Of a stretch of 35,402 nt of DNA, positions 22,585 through 31,645 are shown in pieces. The stretch comes from Collinsella sp. GTDB lineage: Bacteria; Actinomycetota; Coriobacteriia; Coriobacteriales; Coriobacteriaceae. The translations under genes were made by a program, and so were the position numbers. Each line of letters starts with the position of its first letter. Position 1 is the first letter of the stretch. The stretch is from contig JAGZUC010000021.1 in the NCBI GenBank assembly GCA_018380195.1, positions 1-35,402 of the forward strand, read 5' to 3'. The notes below the pieces were generated by a model, which saw nothing but the letters and a program-made list of their open reading frames with translations, made no database searches and had not been told where the DNA came from.

Positions 22585-25500
22585 CTAGCGAGGCCTATCC
22601 GAATTGGCCTCATTGGCGGTGTCGATCTCGAGCGCCGTGCGGCGGGCACTGTAGGCGACGAGGCCGGCGCCTGCCGCGGCGAGTGCTGCAGCGGCTGCCG
22701 TAAGGGGAGCGTTGACATCGCCCGTGCCCGCAAGCGCGCCCGCTTTTCCGGAGCGCTTGTTATTGCCGTGGTCCTTGCCACTGCCGGAGCTGCTTCCGCC
22801 GGAGCCGCCGCCCTTGTCAGTACCGCCGCCACTCGAGCCACCATCGCCGTCTGCTGTCATCGGGGCGTCGTGAAGTCCTATCGTATCCGCGCTGCCGCAT
22901 ACGCCGACCTGAACTTCCGAGCGCTCGCATGCTGCGTCGGGCACATGAAGTTCGTGCAGCACGGCACCCAGCGCCGAGTTTGCGCCCGGTCGAATTTCCT
23001 CGAGCGTTACAGGATCGAGCGCCACCAGATTACGCGCCTTCGCATACAGCGTTACGCGTTTGCCCACTTCGTCGCTCCAACTCTCGGGAATGGCGAAGCT
23101 CATGCGGAACTGTGCCGTGCAACCCGGTGCCAGCACGGCGTTGCCGTTGTCGGCTACCAGCGGGTGCGTTGCAAAACGTGCGCCCAGCGTCTCGAGCGCG
23201 TACTTCACGTGTGCCGTATCGTTGGCCGAAGCGTCCTCGGCAAGCTCTGGATCGTAGATCGAAGCCATGCGTGCGTTCACTCCGAATCCGATGGATGCGC
23301 TGGAGAACGGCTGGCTGGAGCCCTCTCGGTACAGATTGATCGTGCCGGCGGTCAGTAAGGTGTTGCCGTCGTTTCGCACCGTGACCATGAAGGATTCGCC
23401 TGCTGCTCCGGGCACCACCGCGCCCGAGGTAGCAGCGGCGCCCGTCGGAGTGGCACACGCCACCAAGGGCACTTCGATGTCGTGCAGCTCTGCCTCGCTC
23501 TTCTCCGCGCTCACAATGTGCGTGGCGAGCGCGGAGAGCATGCCTCCCGACGTCAAAAATGTCGTTATCTGATCGACGGGATGGTCCAGCTCGCACATCA
23601 CAAACGGCTCCGTGAACAGATCGCCCGCCAAGGTGCTGGCGAAGATGCGGAAGTGCTTGCCCATCACTGCAACCGGGTTGCCTTCTTCGTCGTAGGTTTG
23701 TCCCACCTTGCCATCGGTGTTCTCTACATAGAGCACGCACCTGCCGTTGTTGCTTACGCTAAACGATGCCGGGCCACAGCCTGCGGCACCCACGGGCTGC
23801 GTTGCAAATGCCGATGCGCCTCGCGTCCACGTAACATGCTGCAGCTGCTCGTTGACAGTTGCCAAAAAGCCCGTGTGCTGCGGCCACGGCACCGCGTGGG
23901 GTACTGTGGCATCTGGCGACATAACGCCCCAGCCCGCGATGGACTGGCCGATCACGGCGTACGATGCGCAGCCGCAACCGTCTGCGGTCTCGTATGCAAC
24001 GGGCACCACCATTTTGCCGTTGATATTCTCGGGCTCACCCAGCTCGATACTCGACGGTGCTTGCGGAAAGCGGAGAACTTGGCGGAACGTCAGGCTGTCG
24101 CTCGAAACGTCCGACCATAGGGTAAAGCACTCCAGCGCAACCTCAGCCTCGCTGCCGAGCGCCTTTTCTGCGGTGGTCCCGCGGCGGTGGAGGTAAGCGC
24201 CCGACAGACGTCCGTCGACCAGCGCCTTGCCCACCGTGATGCGTGGGCACTGCAGACAATGGTGGCCATCCTCCTGAAGGCGGCCGCGCGAGATGCTGCG
24301 CCACGACGTGTGCGATACCACGCGAACTCCGTCGTTGCTGATGCGCAGGCGCACAACGGACAGCATGCCGGATGTGCTCGCCGTATCGAAATGGGTGTTG
24401 TCGCCGGCGGGGCGCTCGCCCGAGACCAGCAGCACGTAGGCGTCTTGGTTTCCCCTCCCGTCTGTATATTCCACCACGTCGAAGTCGTAATCGAATATGC
24501 CGCTGCGCTCCACGTCGCCCTCGCCAAACCCAAGGGGGAAGTCCACGGGCGTGGGAGCGGACCACGTGCCGTTTGCCTTTGTGTGCACCACTAGGCGCGA
24601 GCGGCCATTGTCGCCGTAGCGCACCGAGGCGATACGGAACAGACATTCTACGCCGGCAATCATTGCCAGCTTCATGTGGGCTTCGCTGAGCACGCCAGCA
24701 AACAGCACGTTGTCGCTCGAGGGCTTGATGCCGCCACGCTCGTCCTCCGATACACCAGCAGAATTGGCGTTGGGGTCCGCAGCGGCGTCCTTCGCCTGCC
24801 CGATATAGGTGTACTTATACATCGACGCGGCGTTTTCGCCGTTCTCTATCAGTGCGTGGACGAAATGCTCGATCTGCCCCGTGTCGTCGCTTTCTGCATC
24901 TGCCTCGAGTTCAATGCGCGTGACCGCTTGATCCCAATCGCGCACGACAGGCGCGGCGTTTACGGCAGTGGCCTTAACCTCGGCGCGTGCGAGCAGTTCG
25001 GCGTTGGTGACGATGGTGGCCGATGCGATAAATTGCGGCACGCCGCCCGCCTCGATGTTGCTGGGCGTGCCGAAGCGGGCATCCAGCGTATAAGGCGTAT
25101 CTCCATCCAATGCGAGCTCAGAGCGCTGGAGCACATACTGGTCGCCATTGTTCACCGACATATTCCACGAATCGATGAGTGTGGGCCACGACCCCGACCA
25201 AGCCTTGGTGGTCCACTTGAACATTACGAACTGGAGTATTACATCGACATCGACGTCTGCACCTACACGCAGTCGCGGAAGCTGGTGTCCATTTGCCTTT
25301 TCGTACCCAATGAACAGCGTGAGGGATGCGGCGCCGCGCACGGCAGACGAAGCGACGCCTGCAACGCCGGCGCCAAAGGTGACGGCAAGCCCGATCTGGA
25401 TGGTGAACGAGCCCGACGTGTTTGAATAGTCGAGCGAAATGTTTTTAAAAAACGCCGCGCCGCTGCCGTGCGTGTGGGCACCCACGGCGAGCGCCAGTTT

Positions 25501-26952
25501 TGCCAGCACCCAGGGGTTGACGTTTAGGAAAAATGGCACCGGTCCTAGGGTAAACTGCTCGGTCCAATTGAGGTCGGTTCTTACCTGGAAGAGGGCCTTA
25601 ATATTGCCGTATGCGGGGTCGTTGTTGTTACCCCAGGTTTTGCCCACCCAATCGTAGGCGAGCGAGCCGTACAGCTGTGTGGCGATATCCATCGTGAACA
25701 GCGGCGTGCAATGGTGGCGAAGGAGCTTGGTGTTTCTTGGATCGGTGCCCGAACCGGCACTCATCCTCTTGTACTGATTCCACTTCCCCTCCATCTCGTC
25801 GAGGTAGCGGTTTGCCTGCTTGGCGCCCGACTCACGCGGCGATTTCTTCCAGTATTCCGGATCAGGGTTGCCCGAATCGTTCATATAGCTGGCTGGTTTG
25901 TATCCTCCGCCAAACAGCACGTATCCAGCAAACGAGAAATCGAAGAGGATCGGAAATGTGGGCATCCAACACGTGAACTTATTGCCGCCGATGCCGGGAA
26001 ACGCCGCGGGGAAATCAAACGGAGTGATCTCTTGGTCCATGGTGGTGGGGACGATAGTGGTCGATCCGGATTCCGCCTTTGCCGCCGGCGCAGTGACAAC
26101 GGCCATGGGGGAGGAGAGTGTGTAGGTTTTGCCCTGGTAGTCGAGGACAAAGCGCAGCTTGCATCCTTCTTCCAGAAGGCTCGATGCCGCGTCGAGGAAC
26201 GTGTCTTCGAGCGTGAACGTCGCCAGATTATCCGCGCCCGATGCGCTGGCCTTGATCTGGCCGATCTGCGTGACGGTTTCGGTTGAGCTGCCCGCAGAGG
26301 GCATCACTTTATTGATATGCAACGTTGCCTGCCCGCCCTGCGGCAGATGAGCCTGCACGGTAAAAGCGTGCGTGTCGGGCTGGTCGTTTGCTGCTTCGTC
26401 CGCTGGCATTGCCATAAACGTGGCGTCGGCGTACTGGATGTCCCATTCGTCGAACGTGAGCTGTCGAAAGTACGGCTCGCCATCGGAGAGCGGACGTGTG
26501 GGTGCGGTAATAGCGGTGCCGCCCTGGATACGCGCAAGGGGAATCTCGACATCGCGGTAGCCTGCCATGCTAATGGAGATGCCGCCGTTAAAGTCGTACG
26601 CGTCGAGAAGCGTTGCCTCGTCCACGTAGCCTTCCGAAAGAGGCGCGACCTCAAAGATGGCCGTGCCCTCGTCGTCGGTAGTGGCGGAGAGCTGCTTGCC
26701 CGCGGCATAACGCGACGCGAGCGTGACCTGGGCTCCCTTGATGGGCATATTCTTGTTGGCGACGTCGATCACAACCACACCAAACATGGTGCGCGAGAGC
26801 ACCAGGACCTTGAAGGGGTCTTCTTCGTCGGCATAGGCCGCGGTGGGCGCGAACGGCAGCAGGAAGGCATTTTCGCTTCCCGGCACGCGAGGCAACATAA
26901 TGCTCGCTAGCGAGGATGTTCCGGCGATAAGTAGCGAACGGCGATCAAGCAT
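22585..26952 (-). CDS. Large cell-wall-anchored surface protein with Tat-like signal
   Basis: The 1455-residue product starts MLDRRSLLIAG, a twin-arginine-like signal followed by a hydrophobic stretch and AYADEE as a likely cleavage region. Residues about 45-140 contain a carboxypeptidase-like/Ig-type repeat (KGAQVTLASRYAAGKQLSAT, TDDEGTAIFEV). The long middle resembles a beta-rich ectodomain of unknown role. The C-terminus has a glycine-serine linker, the sortase-type signal LAGTGD (about 1407-1412), a hydrophobic helix and a charged tail after ARR. ATG at 26952 follows GGGAG; the extra upstream 32 codons do not look like a signal. Its likely regulator is the LuxR-type gene 158 bp upstream. 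The ligand is unknown. Confidence 0.82.
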   Translation of the reverse strand: MLDRRSLLIAGTSSLASIMLPRVPGSENAFLLPFAPTAAYADEEDPFKVLVLSRTMFGVVVIDVANKNMPIKGAQVTLASRYAAGKQLSATTDDEGTAIFEVAPLSEGYVDEATLLDAYDFNGGISISMAGYRDVEIPLARIQGGTAITAPTRPLSDGEPYFRQLTFDEWDIQYADATFMAMPADEAANDQPDTHAFTVQAHLPQGGQATLHINKVMPSAGSSTETVTQIGQIKASASGADNLATFTLEDTFLDAASSLLEEGCKLRFVLDYQGKTYTLSSPMAVVTAPAAKAESGSTTIVPTTMDQEITPFDFPAAFPGIGGNKFTCWMPTFPILFDFSFAGYVLFGGGYKPASYMNDSGNPDPEYWKKSPRESGAKQANRYLDEMEGKWNQYKRMSAGSGTDPRNTKLLRHHCTPLFTMDIATQLYGSLAYDWVGKTWGNNNDPAYGNIKALFQVRTDLNWTEQFTLGPVPFFLNVNPWVLAKLALAVGAHTHGSGAAFFKNISLDYSNTSGSFTIQIGLAVTFGAGVAGVASSAVRGAASLTLFIGYEKANGHQLPRLRVGADVDVDVILQFVMFKWTTKAWSGSWPTLIDSWNMSVNNGDQYVLQRSELALDGDTPYTLDARFGTPSNIEAGGVPQFIASATIVTNAELLARAEVKATAVNAAPVVRDWDQAVTRIELEADAESDDTGQIEHFVHALIENGENAASMYKYTYIGQAKDAAADPNANSAGVSEDERGGIKPSSDNVLFAGVLSEAHMKLAMIAGVECLFRIASVRYGDNGRSRLVVHTKANGTWSAPTPVDFPLGFGEGDVERSGIFDYDFDVVEYTDGRGNQDAYVLLVSGERPAGDNTHFDTASTSGMLSVVRLRISNDGVRVVSHTSWRSISRGRLQEDGHHCLQCPRITVGKALVDGRLSGAYLHRRGTTAEKALGSEAEVALECFTLWSDVSSDSLTFRQVLRFPQAPSSIELGEPENINGKMVVPVAYETADGCGCASYAVIGQSIAGWGVMSPDATVPHAVPWPQHTGFLATVNEQLQHVTWTRGASAFATQPVGAAGCGPASFSVSNNGRCVLYVENTDGKVGQTYDEEGNPVAVMGKHFRIFASTLAGDLFTEPFVMCELDHPVDQITTFLTSGGMLSALATHIVSAEKSEAELHDIEVPLVACATPTGAAATSGAVVPGAAGESFMVTVRNDGNTLLTAGTINLYREGSSQPFSSASIGFGVNARMASIYDPELAEDASANDTAHVKYALETLGARFATHPLVADNGNAVLAPGCTAQFRMSFAIPESWSDEVGKRVTLYAKARNLVALDPVTLEEIRPGANSALGAVLHELHVPDAACERSEVQVGVCGSADTIGLHDAPMTADGDGGSSGGGTDKGGGSGGSSSGSGKDHGNNKRSGKAGALAGTGDVNAPLTAAAAALAAAGAGLVAYSARRTALEIDTANEANSDRPR

Positions 26953-27109
26953 TTTGGGCTCCCATCCCGCAAATTTCGGTGGAAATAATCCAATTTTGCG
27001 AGAAGGTGCCCCGTGGCGGTAGTGCCGTTCGAGGGTCAAAATGTCCAATTTGAGCGCGCGAAAGCGCTAGGCCCCCGGAGTGCTTTCGATACGCCGGGCA
27101 GTCTGGCCG

Positions 27110-28114
27110 CTAGCGCAACATGTGGGCAACCAGCTCGGCGCGAGTTCCGATACCAAGCTTGGCATACACTCCTGATAGGCGGTTTTTGACGGTGCCCGGC
27201 GATACTCCCATATGGCGTGCGATTTCGGCGTTGGTCCACCCGCGACAGGCGAGCATGGCCATGGTGAATTCCGTGGTCGTTAGATCGTCGGCCACGTCCT
27301 CGCCCGAATCGGGGTTGTGGATGCGCCGCCAGCCGTAGCTGAATCGATACGTAATCTCGATGATGCGTGCGAAGTCGTCAGGGTATTGCGTTTTTAGACA
27401 CGCCTCGATAAGCCCCTGCAAAAGGCCGTGGTGCTCGCCGATAAGTTCGACAAGGCCGTCGGGGCGCGCAACGTTCCAAGCAGCTCCGAAGTGCGTTTTT
27501 GCGGCGTCGATGTCCTTGAGGCTCATGCATGCCATGGAAGCTGCCAGGTGCAGGAACAGCTCCGAGATGGGATAGCTTCCCTGTTTCATAATCAGGGCGT
27601 TTTCCGCCATGCCCAGGCTGCGGCCGTAATCGCCGCGCAGGTACAAGGCGTGCGCCATCACGTAGCTGGCGAATAGGCGCAGGCCTTCGGGCAGATGCGC
27701 CGCAAGTGGATAAAACTCTTCAGCAGAATACGGGGAAGGCAAGTGCAGCAGGACACTCGCGGCCGAGGCGAACAGGATATGCGTGGCGTGGACGGCGGGC
27801 GATTCCTCGTCAGTTGGCGTATCGAGGATGCCAGCAAGGCACCGGCGGGCGTCGGCGATACGGTTGAGCGACAGACTGGCATATCCGCAGATAAGGCATG
27901 CGGAATAGCGCAGTGCGGGATCGGTGGCGTCAAGATAGGGGCGCGCCGTCTTGGCAGCGAGCGTGGCCTGTCCGCGAAAGTACAGCGCTTCTGCCGTGGC
28001 GATGGTGCGTGAATCGGGGTCGGAAATGCCTGCAACCGCAGCGTCGATCTGCCCCGGCACAAAGGCGGTGCACATCAACGGCACGGGAACGCATGGGTAG
28101 CCATCGCAGTCCAT
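27110..28114 (-). CDS. LuxR-type transcriptional regulator with helical-repeat N-terminus
   Basis: The 334-residue protein ends in a classic LuxR/NarL DNA-binding domain: LTTTEFTMAMLACRGWTNAE, then IARHMGVSPGTVKNRLSGVY and AKLGI. The N-terminal 260 residues are alpha-helical with TPR-like alanine/leucine periodicity and no receiver domain, as in the many LuxR regulators of Coriobacteriia. The start at 28114 has GGGAG upstream. It is transcribed toward the surface-protein gene and probably controls it. The inducing signal is unknown. Confidence 0.85.
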   Translation of the reverse strand: MDCDGYPCVPVPLMCTAFVPGQIDAAVAGISDPDSRTIATAEALYFRGQATLAAKTARPYLDATDPALRYSACLICGYASLSLNRIADARRCLAGILDTPTDEESPAVHATHILFASAASVLLHLPSPYSAEEFYPLAAHLPEGLRLFASYVMAHALYLRGDYGRSLGMAENALIMKQGSYPISELFLHLAASMACMSLKDIDAAKTHFGAAWNVARPDGLVELIGEHHGLLQGLIEACLKTQYPDDFARIIEITYRFSYGWRRIHNPDSGEDVADDLTTTEFTMAMLACRGWTNAEIARHMGVSPGTVKNRLSGVYAKLGIGTRAELVAHMLR

Positions 28115-28705
28115 CTTCCATCTCCCAACAGCTGGCAACAATAGCAGCAATTGTACTCCTGTTGCTCGGGACTGGAATTGTTGGGCATTGCCTACGATTA
28201 TGTCGAACGCATAAAGGAAGAGTCTATTGGCGATGCTCTCAAGGTGGCTACCGAAGCCAAGCTGACCTCGATATTAGGAAAAATTGCCACCCCTGCAAAA
28301 AGCTCTGTCGCAGTGATGGGAAACGCATCTTCTGGGCATTCCGGCGTCTCCAGCTAGCGCTGGACTGCTGCTGTCGCCTGCGCGTTGGCGAGCGGGGCGT
28401 GGGGACCGTCCGGCGACCAGCGGTGACGGGCGAGCCCTGCCGCGTGCGTGGGCCTCCATCGGCGTAGACCCATGACCCCTATGGCATCGGAGAAGTCCAC
28501 CATCGCGTCCAGGACCTTACCGTCCGGCACGCCCAGCCTAGCGGCTCCCTTGAACCCAAGGTTGAAGGGGGGTGTTGTACAGGGCATATGGGGCCGAGTG
28601 GAAGTGGATCAAAAGAGCGTTACTTGACGTTTCATGCATAATGCCAACCGCCCCGCGATATCACGTTCGCAGCGCGCAGGGGCCGGAGAATCTTCGCGAT
28701 GAGAG
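28115..28705. other. Gap without a supportable gene
   Basis: This 590-bp stretch has short open frames on both strands, but none has a ribosome-binding site or recognisable motif. A minus-strand frame around 28354-28587 contains a protein-like run (ARLGVPDGKVLDAMVDFSDA) that could be a decayed gene. Base composition becomes GC-richer from about 28360 rightward, matching the PadR operon and suggesting a junction. Confidence 0.4.
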
Positions 28706-28734
28706 TTGACGTCTAATACCTTGCATCGTATAGT
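28706..28734 (+). promoter_or_regulatory. Promoter of the PadR operon
   Basis: TTGACG (28706-28711) and TATAGT (28729-28734) are 17 bp apart, close to consensus. The following A/T-rich TATAGT...ATAGTATA stretch before the ribosome-binding site resembles the operators on which PadR proteins repress their own genes. Confidence 0.8.
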
Positions 28735-28771
28735 GTGTATGGCATAGTATATGACGAGAGGAGGTGTGCGG

Positions 28772-29092
28772 ATGGAGGCACAGATGAAGCGCGGCTTCCT
28801 GGAGGCCTGCGTGCTCGCGGCCGTCTCCGGCGAGGAGTCCTACGGCTACCAGATTGTGAAGGACGTACCGGCGAGCATGGGGCTCACGGAGTCGACGCTC
28901 TACCCGCTGCTCAAGCGCCTGGAGAAGGCCGGATGCATCACGGCGCGCTCCGCCGAGCACAACGGGCGGCTGCGCCGGTACTACCGCATCACGGACGACG
29001 GGCGAGCGCGCATCGAGGAGTTCCTGGCCGAGTGGCCGTCCGTACGGGAGATTTACGCATACGTTGAGGAGGCGCACCATGACGCGCGATGA
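28772..29092 (+). CDS. PadR-family transcriptional regulator
   Basis: The 106-residue winged-helix repressor has the PadR signature: MKRGFLEACVLAAVSGEESY, GYQIV, then TESTLYPLLKRLEKAGCITA and RRYYRITDDGRARIEEF. The start at 28772 follows a perfect GAGGAGGT; the upstream in-frame ATG at 28751 lies before that site and is rejected. Its 3' end overlaps the next gene by 14 bp. PadR proteins with DUF1700 partners usually sense envelope stress or antimicrobials and autorepress. GC content is well above the window average. Confidence 0.93.
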   Translation: MEAQMKRGFLEACVLAAVSGEESYGYQIVKDVPASMGLTESTLYPLLKRLEKAGCITARSAEHNGRLRRYYRITDDGRARIEEFLAEWPSVREIYAYVEEAHHDAR

Positions 29093-29702
29093 GTTCCTGG
29101 GCCGGCTGGGCGAGCTGCTCTCCTGCCTTCCGGCCGAGCAGGTGGAGGAGACCAAGGCTTTCTACGCGGAGGCCATCGCCGACCGCATGGAGGACGGTAT
29201 GAGCGAGGAGGAGGCCGTGGCCGCCATGGGCACGCCCGGCGAGGTGGCGGAGGCCACGCTCGACGACCTGCCCGCCGTGCCGCGCGCAATCGCGAGGACG
29301 CGCCGGCGCAGCACCGCGCTGCTGTGGGTGCTGGCCATCGTGGGCTCCCCGGTGTGGGTGCCGCTGCTCGCCGCCTTCGCCGCCGTGGCCGTCACGGTCT
29401 ATATCTGCATCTGGGTGCTGGCGCTCTGCGTGTGGATCGTCGCGGCGGCACTCGGGGGCGCGGGCATAGTTGGGCTCCTGCTTGCCGTAAGCGGCGTCAC
29501 CATCGGCCACTTCCCGTACGCCCTCGCCTCGGCGGGCGTGGGGCTCGGCCTCGTCGGCGTGGCTCTCTTCGTTGGTGCTGGCGCTTGGGCCGCCTCAAAA
29601 CAAATTGCGCGCCTCTCGGCGCTCTGGGCGAGGAAGGCCGCCTCGCCCTTCTGGAAGAACAGGGGCGAGAAAGGCGGCGCTGCCGCGCACCTCGCAGCGT
29701 AG
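29079..29702 (+). CDS. DUF1700 (HAAS-domain) membrane protein
   Basis: The 207-residue protein opens with the HAAS/DUF1700 signature TRDEFLGRLGELLSCLPAEQ, then DRMEDGMSEEEAVAAMGTPG. It continues with three or four hydrophobic helices (about 80-180) and ends in a basic tail. Partners of PadR regulators with this domain sit in the inner membrane and are thought to cooperate in envelope-stress signalling; the exact role is not established. It is translationally coupled to padR by overlap, with GAGGAGG before its ATG. Confidence 0.88.
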   Translation: MTRDEFLGRLGELLSCLPAEQVEETKAFYAEAIADRMEDGMSEEEAVAAMGTPGEVAEATLDDLPAVPRAIARTRRRSTALLWVLAIVGSPVWVPLLAAFAAVAVTVYICIWVLALCVWIVAAALGGAGIVGLLLAVSGVTIGHFPYALASAGVGLGLVGVALFVGAGAWAASKQIARLSALWARKAASPFWKNRGEKGGAAAHLAA

Positions 29703-29717
29703 AAAGGAGTGAGTACC

Positions 29718-29972
29718 ATGACCAGCGCGAAGAAGATCTACCTCGCCGTGGCGGGCGGGCTCGTTGCCGCGGGTGTTGTCCTCGCGGGCATTGGCTTTAT
29801 CGCTTCGGGCTTCGACCCGGCCGTGTTCACAACCCACATCGACACGCGCGACAGCACCATCGTGCTCGGCGGCGTCGAGGTGGACGAACACGAGAGTATC
29901 CCGTTCATCAGCCAGCTCGCCAATCTGGGCGAGATCGACACCTCCGGCGTCGCGGATCCCGCCGCGCCCTAG
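29718..29972 (+). CDS. Small membrane-anchored protein, probably a truncated DUF4097-type protein
   Basis: The 84-residue product has a lysine-rich start, one hydrophobic N-terminal helix (IYLAVAGGLVAAGVVLAGIG) and about 50 exported residues. It starts behind AAAGGAG, 15 bp after DUF1700. In related operons this position holds a DUF4097 adhesin-like protein of 250 or more residues. Here the frame stops after VADPAAP, and a shifted frame shortly downstream (NLNLYATGPKPAP) hints at lost sequence. It is therefore probably truncated. Confidence 0.6.
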   Translation: MTSAKKIYLAVAGGLVAAGVVLAGIGFIASGFDPAVFTTHIDTRDSTIVLGGVEVDEHESIPFISQLANLGEIDTSGVADPAAP

Positions 29973-30133
29973 GCGCAGCGAGCCCGGGCGCTCTGCCCGC
30001 CAAGCTGCGTAAGCCGGCGAAACCCGAACCTCAACCTCTACGCAACTGGCCCCAAGCCTGCGCCGATTCGCTCTCAGCGCCGCGCGGGGGCCCGTGACGC
30101 ATGCCCAAAAAGGTACGAGGAGAAAGGAACGCG

Positions 30134-30229
30134 ATGACGACAACCACGCCCTTCCGCCTTCACGGGGTCACGCAGGACCGGAAGCGACTGGGCCGTGCGG
30201 TGGGGCTGTGCTTGGATTGGCTACACTGA
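30134..30229 (+). pseudogene. N-terminal scrap of a PspC-domain protein
   Basis: An ATG with a good GGAGAAAGGAA upstream begins 31 codons reading MTTTTPFRLHGVTQDRKRLG and ending CLDWLH. This resembles the start of PspC-domain proteins (RLYRSxxDRxLGGVCGGLA) that often close PadR/DUF1700/DUF4097 operons. The glycine-rich core is missing and the frame ends at once. The region 30230-30385 beyond it has no gene. Confidence 0.45.
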
Positions 30230-30385
30230 TATGGACAGTTCCGTGAGGGGCGCGAGAGACGGGACTCTGGGGAGATCTTCGAGGAGGAGTGTCTCGACTG
30301 GAAACGCGGGTTCAGTGGAGCAGGAACCTAATCTCTGTCTCTCTTGCTTTTTTGATTTGTTGAGAAGCCGGCATTTGGGGGCATT

Positions 30386-31069
30386 TTGGATAGCGAACAG
30401 TTCAAACAAGAAGCTGAGAAAATAGAACAAAGCCTGAGTGCCTTGAGAGTCGCCGAGCGCAATGCAGTGATTCCCTTCATGAACGGCGACTTTACCCAAT
30501 GGGATCTATATCTGGCATCCTCCTCTGAGTATGCGATGAGACTGATAGACGGATTCATCTCCATGCTCGAGTCGAGGAATCTTGTTTGCGTCGCCCAGCT
30601 TCTCCGCGCACAGGTTGGAGTCTGCCTGCGGACATTCGCATTATTCGCCGCCGAAGACCAGGATGACTTTCTCAAGCAGGTGTTTCAAGGTGTGCCTGTG
30701 AACAAGCTGAAAGATTTCTCGGGTGAGAAGATGTCCGATGGAAGACTTCAAGACTTACTCGAGAAGTTCGATCCAAAGGTAAAAGATGTATACAAGGTGA
30801 CGTCTGGATTCGTCCACTTCTCCATTGATATTCTGCCGAGCATGGGTGTGCCTGGGGAGGGCTATGAGGTCGAGTTTAATTTTGGAGCCGAGCCCAACGA
30901 GAGAAACAATGCGCCTCTCGTGGAATGCGGCAAGGCGTTCTGCCACTATGTCGACCTGCATCTCCAGATGCTCCATAAGGTGATTGCTTCGGATGAATGG
31001 TATGCCGATCGATTCCGTATCGATTCCGATGGTCCTGCAGACGAGGCCTCGAAAAGCGAGAAGGTGTAG
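30386..31069 (+). CDS. Orphan hypothetical protein, lower GC
   Basis: The 227-residue mostly helical protein has no signal peptide or membrane segment. It starts with TTG at 30386; an in-frame stop at 30353 and no better start lie upstream, with a weak GGGGG as ribosome-binding site. Helical stretches such as EYAMRLIDGFISMLESRNLV, then CVAQLLRAQVGVCLRTFALF, and the motif VYKVTSGFVHFS recall DUF5677/HEPN-like proteins, where such an S-x-x-H site occurs, but I cannot assign it. Base composition is well below that of the adjacent PadR operon, and pseudogenes follow, so it is probably recently acquired. Confidence 0.65.
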   Translation: MDSEQFKQEAEKIEQSLSALRVAERNAVIPFMNGDFTQWDLYLASSSEYAMRLIDGFISMLESRNLVCVAQLLRAQVGVCLRTFALFAAEDQDDFLKQVFQGVPVNKLKDFSGEKMSDGRLQDLLEKFDPKVKDVYKVTSGFVHFSIDILPSMGVPGEGYEVEFNFGAEPNERNNAPLVECGKAFCHYVDLHLQMLHKVIASDEWYADRFRIDSDGPADEASKSEKV

Positions 31070-31158
31070 GTCGAACGCATTGACGCTGCCTTGACAGCAT
31101 CCCGATATGATAACGAATGGGAGGTTCCCTGCGAAATGTGCGCCTCTGTATATTCTCG

Positions 31159-31595
31159 CTAGGACGCCCTCGACCGATAAGGCATCGTTGAGTTCAATTT
31201 GAGTTCAGCTCGGGTGCCTGAAAATCGCCCAACTCTGATAAAAGGGGAGACGACGGTACACCACGTAGACGAGAGGCTATGGAAGTGCACGATTTGATTA
31301 TATTGGCGCGCTAAACCGCCCCGCTGCCCAACTTGAACTCCGCTCACGCGTGTATGGGGCTGCGAGAGGTAACGGCCTGCGGCCTCCTTTGTGTGCTCGA
31401 TGATATCTTCGAGCATGCCGGGCATGGCGGAGACATTCGCTGCAATCCAGCCGTGTTCAAGCGCCGTTTCGGATAGGAGCGAGAGGGGGGCTGTCTTGCC
31501 CGTTTCCCTTGCACCCGTAAAGATGGTTGACAGTTTGGGGCCTCCCGTGTCTTTAGCTTTTACCGCGCTAGATGCCTCATGGAAACTGTTGGACT
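31159..31595 (-). pseudogene. N-terminal/middle fragment of the same P-loop ATPase family
   Basis: The minus strand reads a Walker A site in LSTIFTGARETGKTAPLSLL, then ETALEHGWIAANVSAMPGML, EDIIEHTKEAAGRYLSQPHT, and loses similarity after GVQVGQRGGL. The overlap with the relic at 16380-16860 (WIAANVSAMPGMLEDIIE to GVQ) is nearly identical in sequence. Here the front half is kept and the rear half lost, the reverse of the other copy. No start codon context is left; a topoisomerase tail abuts it at 31596. Confidence 0.7.
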
Positions 31596-31645
31596 TTAAT
31601 CAGACAGACCCAGCATGTCGTTTTCCTCCATGAGGACATCGGCTA
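31596..31645 (-). pseudogene. Displaced copy of the parC 3' end
   Basis: The minus strand ends ADVLMEENDMLGLSD and a stop, aligned to the intact ParC-like C-terminus GALMKENDMPSLFD at 17068. The DNA match covers about 50 bases with scattered differences, so it is an old duplication. It lies immediately upstream of the ATPase fragment in the same orientation, mirroring the order at 16.4-17.1 kb. Confidence 0.75.
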
